This document shows, piece after piece, positions 1-11,977 of a stretch of 64,000 nucleotides of DNA. The DNA is from Paraspadella gotoi. Lineage: Eukaryota > Chaetognatha. The stretch covers positions 13,362,790 through 13,426,789 of the forward strand of contig CM119269.1 of the NCBI GenBank assembly GCA_051294375.1. Direction: 5' to 3'. Position numbers and translations under genes: made by a program. The notes under the pieces were generated by a model. It was not told the DNA's origin. It did no database searches and saw only the letters and a program-made list of their open reading frames with translations. Every line of letters begins with the position of its first letter. Positions within the stretch are counted from its first letter, which is position 1.

Positions 1-1
1 G

Positions 2-71
<70 letters not shown>

Positions 72-92
72 CCCTCTCTCTCTCTCTCTCCC
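1..92. repeat. (CT)n microsatellite at window edge
   Basis: Nearly pure CT dinucleotide run with occasional CC or TA interruptions. It is the first of many in the window; similar runs lie at 361-399 (GA), 2731-2782, 2880-2980, 4697-4733 and 6799-6917. Translations through these give Ser-Leu or Arg-Glu runs that are not genes. Confidence 0.95.
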
Positions 93-368
93 AGTCGGGA
101 ATTCATGTTTGAGACTTCCAAACTCTCAATACTTTCTGATGAAATGCTGTGGGGTTACCATAGGTTGACCTGGCGTTTGATGAAACTCGTCATAAGTGCT
201 GTTAGGTTGGGTTGTGGAAATGGTAAGATTCGTTTTGTATTAACTATAGTATAGTTAAGTATATCGATTGAAGTGGGAGATTGCTGATTATTATATTTCA
301 ATAAAGAGAAATTAAAATTGCGAAATATTTGCTCCAACTAGATCAAACGCCGGGTCGTTATCTCTCTC

Positions 369-401
<33 letters not shown>

Positions 402-929
402 CGATATTGCATCGGAGATTTTGTCGAAAGTCGAGTTGGAAAGAAATGAAAAGGAAAATAAAGAGAAAGAAAGAAAGATAGAAAGAAAGAAAGAAAGACA
501 AAAAGAAAGACAGAAACAAGTGAAAGAAAGGAAAGATTAAAATATTGAAAAACAATTGCAATATACGACCTAAACTCTTATAATTTGTAAGATATGGCCG
601 CTGAATACTTATCCAAATTTCTAAAATTTCTCAAAAATTACTCCCTCTACCGTCTGATTAGACTCGACAAACAAATGATGAAAAGAGGAAAAACAAATAA
701 AACGATTTTAAAAAGAAAAAAAGAAAAAAGAAAATAAAATAAAAAAGAACAAATTATCGGAACAAAGAAAAAATCAAGCAAAAGACGAAGATAAACAAAC
801 GAACGTCGCATCATTACGGCCCCTCGCGTTTTGCGAAAAAAATGGCGCCACTTCCGACGAACGTGACTTATGGCGTCGGCGGCGAGGTGGAGTCGGCAGA
901 GTCGGCAGTATGGGCAGCGTCGACAGCAA

Positions 930-1540
930 TTGTGATTGTGATAACTGATGATGACAACTACAGCGACGCAGATTGCAATAACCAAAGAGGATAACGACAA
1001 CGATAAAGATGACGGTAACCATTGATGACAACGAAATCAACTCAGATAATGAGAAACGTAAATACAACTTCAACAGAGATTGTGATAACCACTTATGACA
1101 ACAAAAGCGACAAACATTGTGATAAGCGTCATTGACAATGACAACCACACAGATTGCGATATTTTAGAATGACAACAAAAGGGACACAGATTGTGATAAC
1201 ATTAAATGATAATTACGTCAAAACAGATTGTGTTAACTGCATATGACAACTAAAGCGACAAATATTGAGGTAAGCATCGATAAAAACGATGTCGAAATGG
1301 ATTGTGATAACTGTTGATTACAAAGACATAAATACAGATGGTGATGACCTATGTCAACAAAAGGGACAAATATTGTGATAAGTGTCAATGACAATGACAA
1401 CAACACAGATTGTAATACCTTAGAATGACAAAAAAAGCAACAGAAATTGTGAAAACCGCCAATGACAATGACAATCAAGACAAACTGTGAAAACTGCGAT
1501 GACGACAGATTGTGATTTCAACGATGACAACGACAACAAC
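930..1540. repeat. degenerate minisatellite
   Basis: About 600 bp of diverged tandem units, roughly 55-65 bp long. Each contains a version of 'cagattgtgataac' followed by 'atgacaacaaaagcgaca'. At least eight units can be traced by eye. No gene is seen in 93-930 or here. Confidence 0.7.
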
Positions 1541-1660
1541 AACAACCAAGATCAGGAAGACGTAATAAATCTTTTGTTTTTCTCGAATCTGATTTCCTGT
1601 GGATGAAGGGAATCATGTCAAGGGCAGGCCACCCGACGACGACGACGACGACGACGACGA

Positions 1661-1895
1661 NNNNNNNNNNNNNNNNNNNNNNNNNNNNNNNNNNNNNNNN
1701 NNNNNNNNNNNNNNNNNNNNNNNNNNNNNNNNNNNNNNNNNNNNNNNNNNNNNNNNNNNNNNNNNNNNNNNNNNNNNNNNNNNNNNNNNNNNNNNNNNNN
1801 NNNNNNNNNNNNNNNNNNNNNNNNNNNNNNNNNNNNNNNNNNNNNNNNNNNNNNNNNNNNNNNNNNNNNNNNNNNNNNNNNNNNNNNNNNNNNNN
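1661..1895. other. assembly gap (235 N)
   Basis: Run of N bounded on the left by a (GAC)n trinucleotide repeat, so the gap probably reflects a collapsed microsatellite. Reading frames that run through it are not supported. Confidence 0.99.
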
Positions 1896-2215
1896 AAGAG
1901 ACGAAGAGAAAAAAGCGAAAAACCGAATCAGGAAATCTGGACTCAAGGGGTTGACGTACTTCTTATCTGTCTGTCTGTCTCTGTCTGTCTGTCTGGCTGT
2001 CTCTCTCTCTCTCTCTCTCTCTCCCTCTCCCACTCTCTTACTAATGGTCCCTCCGTCTCGCACCGACGCGTCACCCGAGTCACGTGATCTTTGCGACGTC
2101 GCTCTCGATTTCCGGTTCCGGTTCCGGATTGAATCATTGAGATTCTTTTATTTCATTATGATCATTTTATTTCATTGAAAAAGAAAAGAAAAGAAAAGAA
2201 AAGAAAAGAAAAGAA

Positions 2216-2259
2216 NNNNNNNNNNNNNNNNNNNNNNNNNNNNNNNNNNNNNNNNNNNN
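2216..2259. other. assembly gap (44 N)
   Basis: Short N run inside an (AAAAG)n simple repeat. Confidence 0.99.
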
Positions 2260-2728
2260 AAAAAAAAGAAAAAGAAAAGTAATAGATCAAAGCAACAAAG
2301 CGAGAGTGAGATTGACGATCGACAAAAAAATGGCGTCGAGTGTCACAATCGCGACGCGGGTGAAGCGTGAATTCACCGTCACGACGACGACGACGAATCA
2401 GCGTCGTCATCGATCACTCCTGAGTGACAGGACGATGACGGTCTTGGCGTCGGCGTCTCACAAAAGGAAACCGTTCACAATTTTCTGCCGCAAAGTAAAT
2501 CGCGAGAGAATCTTTAAGTTCAAGAAATTCACAGAGGATAATTTTCACATAAAACCAATAAAACCACGAAATTCAGGAGAAATTTTTTTCTGAAATTTTT
2601 GATATTCAAGCGTGAATCAGTGAGTGGCGTTAGCGTGTGAGTGGCGTGAACCTTCACGTCTCGATCGATTTTGATTCCATCGAATTTACGATCATGAGGC
2701 AAAACGTCTCTTTGGAATGCCAGATGAA

Positions 2729-2730
<2 letters not shown>

Positions 2731-2778
<48 letters not shown>

Positions 2779-2877
2779 CTCTTTCGGAGCTGTTTTGCCA
2801 TTCCGAATCCAAAGCACCCCAACTAATCCTACCTTATAATTCGGTTGCGTTGCTAAAGCTTTTTGCATAGCAACACG

Positions 2878-2919
<42 letters not shown>

Positions 2920-2941
2920 TCTCTCTCTACTCTCTCTTCTA

Positions 2942-2982
<41 letters not shown>

Positions 2983-3088
2983 CGCGGCAAATGCAATCTT
3001 CCCTAAGCTCGGCGTTGACTAAAACCCAACGGTCTCACCACCGAATCCCCTCCTCTCCTCCTCCTCCTCCTCCTCCTCCTCCTCCTCC
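2731..3088. repeat. cluster of CT and CTC microsatellites
   Basis: Two long CT runs (2731-2782, 2880-2980) and a (CTC)n run at 3056-3088, separated by unique sequence. From 3120 to 3770 the DNA is AT-rich, and I see no gene in it. Confidence 0.9.
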
Positions 3089-3770
3089 ATCGCCGTTGGA
3101 CTGAGTCCAGAATTCGGAATTACATGGATCTTCACGTGTTTAACAGCAGCGTTGTCGGAGAGAAAGAGAATCCGAGTCACTAGATGGAGACTTTTTCTTT
3201 TCTCGTGATTGCTTTAGAGCGATTTACTATAGGATTAGATATATGCGTTTCTCTATTTTAATTATTTTTTTTATAAACATGATTTTTTTTATTTGAGATC
3301 TTTTATGATTTTGTATCAATATTAATTTTTTTCTTCTATCGTTTTATTTCGTACCATAAAATAAAGAGAAAACATTTAAAAAAATAATAATCAAAATCCT
3401 AAATTCATATTTTAAAATATCTTCGCAGGAGTATCAAGCCACCTGTTTTTCCTTAAATGATATCAAATAATATTAAAGTTATTAAAGCTTCATTTTTTTA
3501 ATAATGGCAGCGAATTAAAAATTTTTTGGCGTAGCCAATATTTTTTTGTGTATTCTTTTTTTCTGTTTAGCAACTTATTTTACACATTTTGTAAACATTT
3601 TCTTTTTTTATCTAAGATAAACTTTTTCACTTTTTCACATTATCTATATATTTTAATTCTATATTGAACTCTCCTTTTAGGAAATTTGTCAAATTCCTAT
3701 TTTTTGTCTCCTGAAATAGTCTCATTTACTTGGAGAAATTTCGAAAAATTAATGGTTCGGAGAATCGTCT

Positions 3771-3805
<35 letters not shown>

Positions 3806-3951
3806 NNNNNNNNNNNNNNNNNNNNNNNNNNNNNNNNNNNNNNNNNNNNNNNNNNNNNNNNNNNNNNNNNNNNNNNNNNNNNNNNNNNNNNNNNNNNNNN
3901 NNNNNNNNNNNNNNNNNNNNNNNNNNNNNNNNNNNNNNNNNNNNNNNNNNN
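3806..3951. other. assembly gap (146 N)
   Basis: N run flanked on both sides by (CT)n sequence. Confidence 0.99.
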
Positions 3952-4219
3952 TCCCTCTCTCTCCTCGCTATGGCCACGGCCGTCAAAATATATTGCCTAT
4001 GGAAATGATAGGAGCATCAAAAGACGTGTGTTATTGTTATGTCGCAGGGCATCGAAGCAAATGGCCCTTGGGGACGAGGAGGAGGAAGAGGAGGTGAAGG
4101 AGGAAGAGGAAGAGAAGGATGAGGAGGAGGAGGAGAAGGAAAAGGGTTCATAAGGAGGACAAAAGCGGAGCGAGAATTCTCCGAAGGAGAGAGAATTCCA
4201 CCAATCTCCCTCTCTCTCT

Positions 4220-4256
<37 letters not shown>

Positions 4257-4694
4257 AGAAATCAGGTTTTCGAATACCGCATTTTTGATGTTCTGCAGAA
4301 AAAATTTCTCTCATACGTTTTAATCGACAGATTCCCCCAAGAAACAGGTTCACTTCCTCGAAGGTAAGTAAATGAAAAAAGGTAAGCGAAAGAGCGGGGG
4401 AAAGATTAGTGGGTCGTCGCCGGTTGACGGGTAAGTCATCCAGAGACGGTTGACTTGCCCGTCTTCGTTGTTCCCAGGTAAGGACGAGATTTAAAAACCG
4501 GAGCGAAGCGTCGAGAAATTTTCGAGACTGAGATTAATTGTTTTCTTCGTGACCAAAGATTGAGAAATAATGTTTGAGACTTATGCATGATTTGGAAAAT
4601 TCATCGTTAATTAGTCAGTCTTAATTTGTGGTTCTAATCGTTAACTTTAGTCAACAATGATTATATGTAATAAAAGTCGGCAATAAAGTCCCTT

Positions 4695-4736
<42 letters not shown>

Positions 4737-4797
4737 CACACCACCTCCACATCATCTTTCCACCCTGACCCACCCCGACCCACCCATAGAAACTCAC

Positions 4798-4946
4798 TTG
4801 AATGGCGGAGGTGACGTTCCACGCTGCTTGCCATTCGGTGATTTGGTTCTTATCCTTCGGTTTTTCTTCTCCCGCTAAAGAGTCGAAAGTTCCCGAAGGT
4901 TTCATCACCGCCGGCTGATCGCCACCCATTCCCGCCTTCTCCCCAG
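4798..4946 (-). CDS. VGAT-like exon with permease entry motif
   Basis: The acceptor follows a long pyrimidine tract ending CCCAG; the donor is GTGAGT. The exon encodes a charged linker and then ITEWQAAWNVTSAIQ, the hallmark at the start of the SLC32 transmembrane domain. It ends in phase 0, and the next exon lies outside the window. Confidence 0.72.
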
Positions 4947-6798
4947 CTGGGTTTGGGGGATGGTGAAAGAAAGGGGGAGGGAGGGGAGAGGGAAGGTGAG
5001 GTCGGAAGGGTGAGGATTCCATTGCGGAGAAAAATTGAAATGTAGAGGCAATGACAAGTACTAATAAGAAAAATTGAAAAAAAGTCAGAAAAATTGTATA
5101 TATAGACAATTGAAATTGTCGAAAAAATTGCATGGAAATAGAAAAATATTGAGAAAATTGTAGGGGAAAATGTTACCGCAAATTGGAAATGTAACGGAAA
5201 TGGTAGGAAAATTGTCAGGAAAATGGATAAAGTTAAGGATTAAAGGTACATGGTGACCATTTGAAACCCACCGCTAGAAAAAATTCACCGAACGAAAACG
5301 TGAAGAGATTTTAACATTTTGGTAGAGGGTAGAAGAAGGTAAAAGAAAGCTTAGAAAATGATCTCCCTGCTCGATAGCCTAATGTTTTTGAATGAAAATT
5401 TTTCGTCTTACTTTCTGGACAATTTATAAAAGAGAGAAGAATGGGGAATGGCAAATGGCAAAGGCGAAAACGGAACCAGGGTAAAGGAAAAAGAAAAAGC
5501 AAAAAGAAAAAAGGTAAATAAAATGAGAGTCAAAAAAATTGAAAAGAAAAGTTATCCTGGGATTGATCCGGCTGAGATAATTAAGGAGCTAATTAAAACG
5601 AGTTGGTGAGAGTCAAGAATGATCAAAAATGAATTGTGGTTTAGAAAAAGAGGTTGGACCACTTAACCCATATATGAGTAAAATAAAACACAAAGAAAAG
5701 CGACGAAGACGATAACAACAACAACTGGTGATATGATTAAAAAAAAGGAAAGAGTCAACTCCAAGAGACGAAGAGACAGTTGTTAAGAATCTTCGGGTTC
5801 AGTCGCCCAAACGGATAATGCGACACGCCGACAGGATCAGGTTTAACCTTTATCTTCGCACTGGCTTAACGATCTTCGCGGCCTCGAACCCGGGTCCGTC
5901 CGTTGAAGGGGGGGGGGGAAGGTGTCTCTTAGTCTATGAAAATTTACTTGTTTTATTATATTAGACTAAATTAGACAACAATTTTAAAATGATGTATGTA
6001 AGAGGAGCCTTAAAAAATGTCATGAAAAATTCGACAACTTTTGTTACGAATGTCATCCCAGTAATTTTTAAAACCGACCATAGTAAAAAAAAAAAAATCA
6101 ATGCTAATTATATTTAATTAATCAATTTTTTTTGGCTGCCACTCACTAGTGTAGGCGGATGTGTTGGCGGTGAAAGGGTTTGTCCCTCCACCGTCGCCAG
6201 CGTCCCCCTCGCCCATGGGGTAGTAGCCCGTCGTTCCGCCATATCCGTTCGTGTTTGGCTAAAAGGACATAAACACATTTGGGGCTCATTTTATTGGACG
6301 CGAGTATTATATATATATATATATATATAATATAATAATATTATTATTCGCATTAGTTTATGAAGTAAAAATATACTTTGTGATGTAATCCTTTCGTTTC
6401 GTTGTGTAATGATAAACAAACTTTTTTAACGCTGATGAAGGCTTGTACCGAAGCCGAAACATTATTATTATTAATAAAATTAATCGTTTTTGAAACTCAT
6501 TTTGGTATAATTTTTGTAAAAAACCCATCTCGTCTATACCCATATATGAACTTTCTTTAGATTAAAGTTTAAGCCCCTTCCCATGATGCGCTACTGTAAC
6601 CCAATCCCACTCTTTGACTTTACAGCGCCAAACAACTGGCAAAGCATCGCCTTGCATCTCCTCGCATCGCCTCGGGTGGCACCTGCACGAATCAGACGAT
6701 GAAGACGACGACGACGACGACCCCATGACTTGCATCTGCAAGTGAGCAGTCAAACTCCCCGGTTCACATTTCCGCCGCGGCTCATGGAATGCCCGGAA

Positions 6799-6886
<88 letters not shown>

Positions 6887-8726
6887 CTCTCTCTCTCTCT
6901 CTCTCTCCTCCCCCTCTCTCTTCATCGGCATAATTCTTTAATGCGATTCGGTCGAAACTTGGGAGGTTTCTCGTCGCTCACGTCGAACGGTTCGACCGGA
7001 GAATGCGATTGGTCGCAACTCGTCGGACCGAGCGATCCGATTGGTCGAGAAGGCGAAGTGAAAAAAGAGCGGAGGAAAAAGCGACGACGACAACGACGGG
7101 ATCTTTAGGGGAGGAGGGATAAAGTTTAAATCTAATTCGTAAAAAGATAATTTTGTTGAAGGCCGTTGAATTTGAAAGTATCGACCGTGAAAAGGATGCA
7201 CATTAGAGCGTATAATACATTTTTTTTTTATTATTAAATGCCACATATTGTTTTTCGAAGTACAATTATTGATTCGTTCGTCAATACCGACGTAAAAGAG
7301 TTTGTAACGATGACCGTGAAAATAAAATTGACCTCGTAATGTTTTTTGTTTTTTTGTTTTTTTGTTTTTATTTTTATTTTTCATTGAATTTTTTTATTTC
7401 CAAACTTTTTTTTTTAGTCGGTCGGTCTAAAAAGTATTTTCAGTTGGATTTAATTTGTAAACATTAGTTCTGAAGACGAAAAAAACTTTTTCAGGGACTC
7501 AAATAATCGAAGACAACGTTTAATATTTTGAAAATTAAAAATGAGAATAAAATCAATTAAATCAACTGAATCCATTCATCTCTCAATCAAACAATCAAAA
7601 TTACTCTGTTGCTTGTCCAATGAACAATATTCAATCTCCATGCTTCAGTCCAAAAGTACAGGCAAACCCACGAGACCGTCAACCTTCCCCAAGATAATCA
7701 ACTTCGACAGTCGAACTTGTTGATCGCATTAGGCAAAAAACCCTGTAGCTTTTCTCCCTTCGTCTCCATGGAAACGAAAATAGGAGACGACGTGAAAAGT
7801 CGCGGTTTCACGTTAATCACGCGAGGCAAAAACTCATTTTCCTTTTTGTCTTTGTGAAGTTAAAAGTTCGTCGATCACAGGTTGTGATTTTCCGACACGA
7901 CGGATAAAGTTAGTTTTAAACGAGGATTGTTGTTTCAAGAAACAGCCTGTGAAATACGATGGAGTGAGGCATACAAGGTTCAGATAGTTGCAGTTACTCT
8001 CTCGTCACTTTCTTGAGTGAATCGCGCAGGAATTCTTTGGATAGTGCATCTATCTTGCTTGAGGAAGATAAAAAGATTAGTTATGGGGTAATATGTACTA
8101 TAACAAAAGGGCGCTTAGATAATTGTGCTGAAAGCTGAAGTGGGCCGAGGAGGACTACTGTCTTGACTTTTGCCGCCATTAACAGACTGCAGAGTGCAGA
8201 CTGCGTCTTGGTCTTTGAACTACTTAGCCTCAAAAAAACAGACGATTCTTTTACAAGAAAACCCTGTGGTCAAAGATTATTCGGTTACAGTGCTTTGCGA
8301 AAATGCTTTCATTTTTTAATTCGACAGAGCATCATCGTTTCTCGATGTTAATTAATCCACTGTTAATTTTAGTACAGTTTGAACTGACCAAAATGCGTGG
8401 TTCGAATTAAAGGAAATCCATTGTTAGTCGAATGCGAAAAAAAGAATTTTAGTTGAAAGACAAAACCCGTTTCAAAGATGCAATCAGTCGTTGTGTTTCG
8501 ATTCTTTGTCCAGGAAGAAAATAAAACGTAGAAAATCTTAAATTTGAAATTTATTTCGGTCGACGGATAAAAAAAAAATAGCGACGCACTTTTTCATTTG
8601 CCCCCCCCACCCTCCGCCACTACGATCTCCCCCATAACTACCCACCCGTTTTCTCTCCCACACTTACCCCCCAAGAATATCCATACTCACCGCCTGTATT
8701 GGGTGGAGGGGGATGTTGGTGTCCAT
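4798..8726 (-). CDS. VGAT/VIAAT-like transporter (SLC32), N-terminal part
   Basis: Three spliced minus-strand exons (8726-8668, 6258-6147, 4946-4798) join in consistent phases (0, then 1) with GT-AG introns. They encode a Gly/Pro/Asn-rich cytosolic N-terminus, then the segment ITEWQAAWNVTSAIQ, and stop at a GTGAGT donor. That segment closely matches the start of the amino-acid permease domain of vesicular GABA/glycine transporters (human VIAAT has ITAWEAGWNVTNAIQ). The family uses the vesicular proton gradient to load GABA or glycine into synaptic vesicles. The transmembrane helices must lie beyond the left edge, since none is visible in 1-4797. The start codon exon was not found; the first exon seen needs one base from an upstream exon. 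Another SLC32/SLC38-type permease is the alternative. Confidence 0.7.
6147..6258 (-). CDS. VGAT-like exon (Gly-rich cytosolic)
   Basis: Encodes NTNGYGGTTGYYPMGEGDAG and then NPFTANTSAYT. The acceptor is TTTTAG and the donor GTGAGT, leaving one base that completes a Thr codon with the exon at 4946. The long introns on both sides (4947-6146 and 6259-8667) hold microsatellites and the stem-loop element at 6432; no other gene is seen in them. Confidence 0.6.
6432..6480 (+). other. stem-loop module with hammerhead-like core
   Basis: CTGATGA is followed by an A, a perfect 5-bp stem (GGCTT/AAGCC, 6-nt loop), GAAAC and an AATAAAA tail. The CTGATGA-stem-GAAAC order resembles the core of hammerhead ribozymes, but the extra A and the lack of clear flanking stems leave this unproven. 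A second copy with a different stem sequence lies at 33525. Confidence 0.4.
6799..6917. repeat. (CT)n microsatellite
   Basis: Long nearly uninterrupted CT run inside the VGAT-like intron. Confidence 0.95.
8668..8726 (-). CDS. VGAT-like exon (N-terminal, Pro/Gly rich)
   Basis: Encodes a His/Pro-rich stretch ending NTGGEYGYSWG. The acceptor is a CAG at 8729-8727 and the donor is GTAAGT after 8668. Phase 0 at the donor fits the next exon at 6258. A start codon upstream is not obvious. Confidence 0.55.
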
Positions 8727-8999
8727 CTGTCAACCTTCGGCCTACGGCCGCCGAGGAACCCGGATGTTCCCGATTCTCGGCGCCGAAAAGCCGGAAGTGG
8801 GCCGAAGAGAGATTCGGAAGCCACGCCTGGCTGGGGGGAGTCGACGACGCCAGTCGCCAGGCGAAATCCGGTGTTCGACAGGCGCTCGTCGAGTTTTTTG
8901 AAGAGAGATGGAGAGAGAGAGAGATGGAGAGGACGAGGGAAGGGCGTCTGTGGAAACGCGGAGGAGAAGGAAGAGGAGGAGGAGGAGGAGGAGGAGGAG

Positions 9000-9180
9000 A
9001 ACGCAATGACGTCACGCGGTAGGCGTCTCGCGCCCTTCAACAAAACCGGCGTTTTTTTTTTGACGCCGTCGACTTTTAGTGCGGTCTGAAGTTACGGCGT
9101 CCAACTGACACGGCGCCCGGCGTCTACTTCCGGTTTTGACGCTCGGAGAAAAATGGCGCCAAGTTTTTGTGGTGAATGTG
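9000..9180. promoter_or_regulatory. CpG-rich candidate promoter with CRE
   Basis: A GC-rich, CpG-dense stretch in otherwise AT-rich DNA. It holds a full palindromic CRE (TGACGTCA at 9007-9014), an ETS-like ACTTCCGG near 9126 and an ATGGCGCC context near 9152. It lies just upstream of the first VGAT-like exon seen on the minus strand, and could equally serve a plus-strand transcript. This is inference from composition and motifs only. Confidence 0.35.
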
Positions 9181-9289
9181 AGCGTCGTAAAGAGTCTGAA
9201 GGAGAGACAGTGAGAGTAAGTGTGAGAGAGAGAAAGTCTTGGGAGGTTGTCGCTTCGAGTCGCGCGAAGATTTTTTTTTTTAGCTCATT

Positions 9290-9328
<39 letters not shown>

Positions 9329-9489
9329 CACGTCACTGGCTGCGCGAGGGAGGGAGGCTGCTGCTGCGGAGTCGTCGTCGTTGTCGTCGTCGTTGTCGTC
9401 GTCGGTGTCGTGATTTTTCAAGGACGCGCTGGGACCGAAACGCGAAACTCGCGCATTCCTTCGCACGTCCAGAGAATTCGTAATCGAAT

Positions 9490-9740
9490 TCGATCGGAGA
9501 GAGAGAGGGAGAGGGAGAGGGGAGAGAGAGAGAGAGGGAGAGTGAGAGGAAGAGTGAGAGGAGGAGAGGGAGAGGAAGAAGAGAGGGAGAGAGAGAGGAA
9601 GAGGGTGGAGGAGAGAGGGGAGAGAGAGGGAGAGTGAGAAGGAGGAAGAGGAGAGGAAGAGAGGAAGAAGGAAGAGAGAGAGGGGGAGGATTGCGGGAGA
9701 TAAATCGGGAGAGAGGGAGAGAGGGATAGGTTATGAGAAG
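9490..9740. repeat. purine-rich (GA/GGA) tract
   Basis: About 250 bp almost purely of G and A on the plus strand, with no gene evident. From 9741 to 11977 I see only AT-rich intergenic sequence with small repeats (10125-10190, 11091-11160). Confidence 0.85.
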
Positions 9741-10124
9741 AGAAATAAAAGGAATAAATAAAAAAGAAATATATTTTTAAAATAAAAAGAAAGTAAAGAA
9801 AAAGAAAGTAAAAAAAAAAGAAAGAAGAGAAAGTGGTGGAATTTTTTGTAAACAAAAACAAAGTTGAGTTGAGAATTCTGATTTCTTTGTTGTTTTATAA
9901 TTTTATTTTTTCAAACGAAATCACTTTTTTCGCTCAAATTATTAATGGTTAAGTTTTAAAGAACTGTGACAAAAGTCGAGTGACTTACTTCTACGCAGTA
10001 GCTGAGGATAACAAATGTAAAAATTACATTTGGCAATCAGTAACCTCATCAATTCCAAATTGTTACAATTATCAAAGTTCCCCTCAACACAAAACCTCGG
10101 AAATCGAGTCATTCGTTCGCCCCT

Positions 10125-10190
10125 GACTAATGGCAAAGCGCCGAATGGCGAAGCTCCTAATGGCAACGCGCCTAATGGCAAACGCGGTCG
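10125..10190. repeat. short minisatellite, 15-bp-class units
   Basis: Four units built on 'taatggcaaagcgcc' and close variants. Confidence 0.6.
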
Positions 10191-11090
10191 TAAAAATCGT
10201 CACTTTTGACGGGAACGGCGAAATGCCGTCCCGCACCTGCGAAGCGAGCAACCCCGTCCTTTCCCGCCCCGCCCATTTTAGAGGTTCCACTTTTGAAATC
10301 ACGAGTCGAACGAAAAACCTCGTCTTTTGATTGGTCGAAACTCTACGACTCTCGGAAGAAGCCGATTGGACGAAGAGAGACGAGAAGCAAGAGGGCGACG
10401 TGAAGAAAGAAATTCTCAAATGATTCTCATTAGGTTGAATGACCGCGCCTTGAGGTGATGATCCCGCGGAACAATGATTAACGAAAAAAAGCTGTTTTCT
10501 CAATTTTTTCAATGGGTGAATCAAATGTTTTATTAAAGTCATTGTCTCAATACGTGCAAGCAAAGTCTAATATTTTCTTTCTTTTCTTATCTCTCCCTTT
10601 AAAATTAATGAGGACCGGCTCCCGAATTCCACCGGGTTTTTATTTCTTCCTTTCTTAATTACGAGTTCGTCTGAGCCCTACTCGAATCTTAAGAATGAGA
10701 GATCAAAATGACAGGTAATATTTTAAAGAGTCTTTTTTTCGCCGGTAATTTTATAGACGGTAACGACCTAAAATTGCATCAAATCAGTTTTCTAGGGTTC
10801 ATCAAATTTGAATTTACCGAAACTTCTTCAATAGATCTCCGCTCCAATTTAAAGGTGTAATCAAGCGTAATATTAAGCTAAATAAGTTTTTAGCTTTAAA
10901 ATATGTAGGAAATTGGTAGAACGAATATGTTTGAGTTTGTTACAAGTATTATATGTATAAAATTTTCAGCGGGATATTAGGAATATTTAACTTTATGTAA
11001 GTGCTACCAGGTGAAGATAAATTTTAAAAACACTTATTTTACGGAGCATTCTATTAAACCAAATTTAAATAATGATAGCATCAAAATTGA

Positions 11091-11160
11091 AAGCTTAACC
11101 CACCATAACCTGTATAAAGTCAGGGGCTAGATACATTATTTATTAATTAAATGGTTAATT
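11091..11160. repeat. dispersed repeat family, fragment
   Basis: Shares 'cttaacccaccataacctg', then 'aaagtcaggggc' and 'attaaatggttaat', with the longer copy at 40021-40190. See also 19521-19590. Confidence 0.5.
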
Positions 11161-11977
11161 TTATCTTGGCTGTTCAATTTTATGGTATGGAAATAAATAA
11201 GAAATTGTTTTGGATGATCTGCTGCACAATTTCGCGCTTCATCAAGAATTCGGGCGAGGGAATCGGATGGTGAAACGAGAATCTATGACTTTGACGCTCG
11301 TGACCGGAATTGACTCCGTGAAAAAAAAAAAGAGAGACGAGACGTCGAGACGGGGACCACGTGATCTGCTCAGCGTGCGAGAGTGAATTTGCGTGTGAAA
11401 TGCGTTATCAGCGTGGGATTGAGCAATGAGCATATGATTATGAGTCAGATTTGGGATATCCTAAAATATAAACAATACAATTTTATATTGTTTTTTGAAA
11501 GGAGAGAGAAAGAGAGAGAAGGAGTTATTTAAACTATTATAATTTTTATTTAAATGTATTGAATCACAACGGTTTGGTCAAATTCTTTCTCGCTTTTTCG
11601 CTTCTCCATAAGTCGAGTCTTTTAAGACAATAAACTGAATCAGTGAATCAGGATTAATCCTGTCTGGCGGTCAAACCAAACGGCGACGACGACGACGACG
11701 ACGACCGAAAAGGCAAAACAATAGAAGCGAATTTTGTTTTGTTCACTGTCTTCGGGTAAGGCTTCAAGAACGACAAACGACGACGATCACGACGACAATG
11801 ACGACGATTTTAACTGGCTTCACAAATTTTCTTTCTCAAAACGAAAAGATTTTTTTTTCTGTTCTGCTTTTTTCTTGATCGAAATTATTTTTTTCGACGC
11901 TGCATGTAAAATTTATTTTAAAAAGTCCAAAAAACAAATATTTATAAAAATTCATACGATCTTCAATCCCGATTACC

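Noticed and set aside
1518-2178. Long frames crossing the N gap at 1661-1895
   Set aside because: Most of the translated length is unknown sequence, and the rest is trinucleotide or CT repeat.
5780-5900. tRNA gene or SINE head (GGTTCGAGGCC on the minus strand)
   Set aside because: A box-B-like word is present, but no box A is found at the correct distance and no cloverleaf forms.
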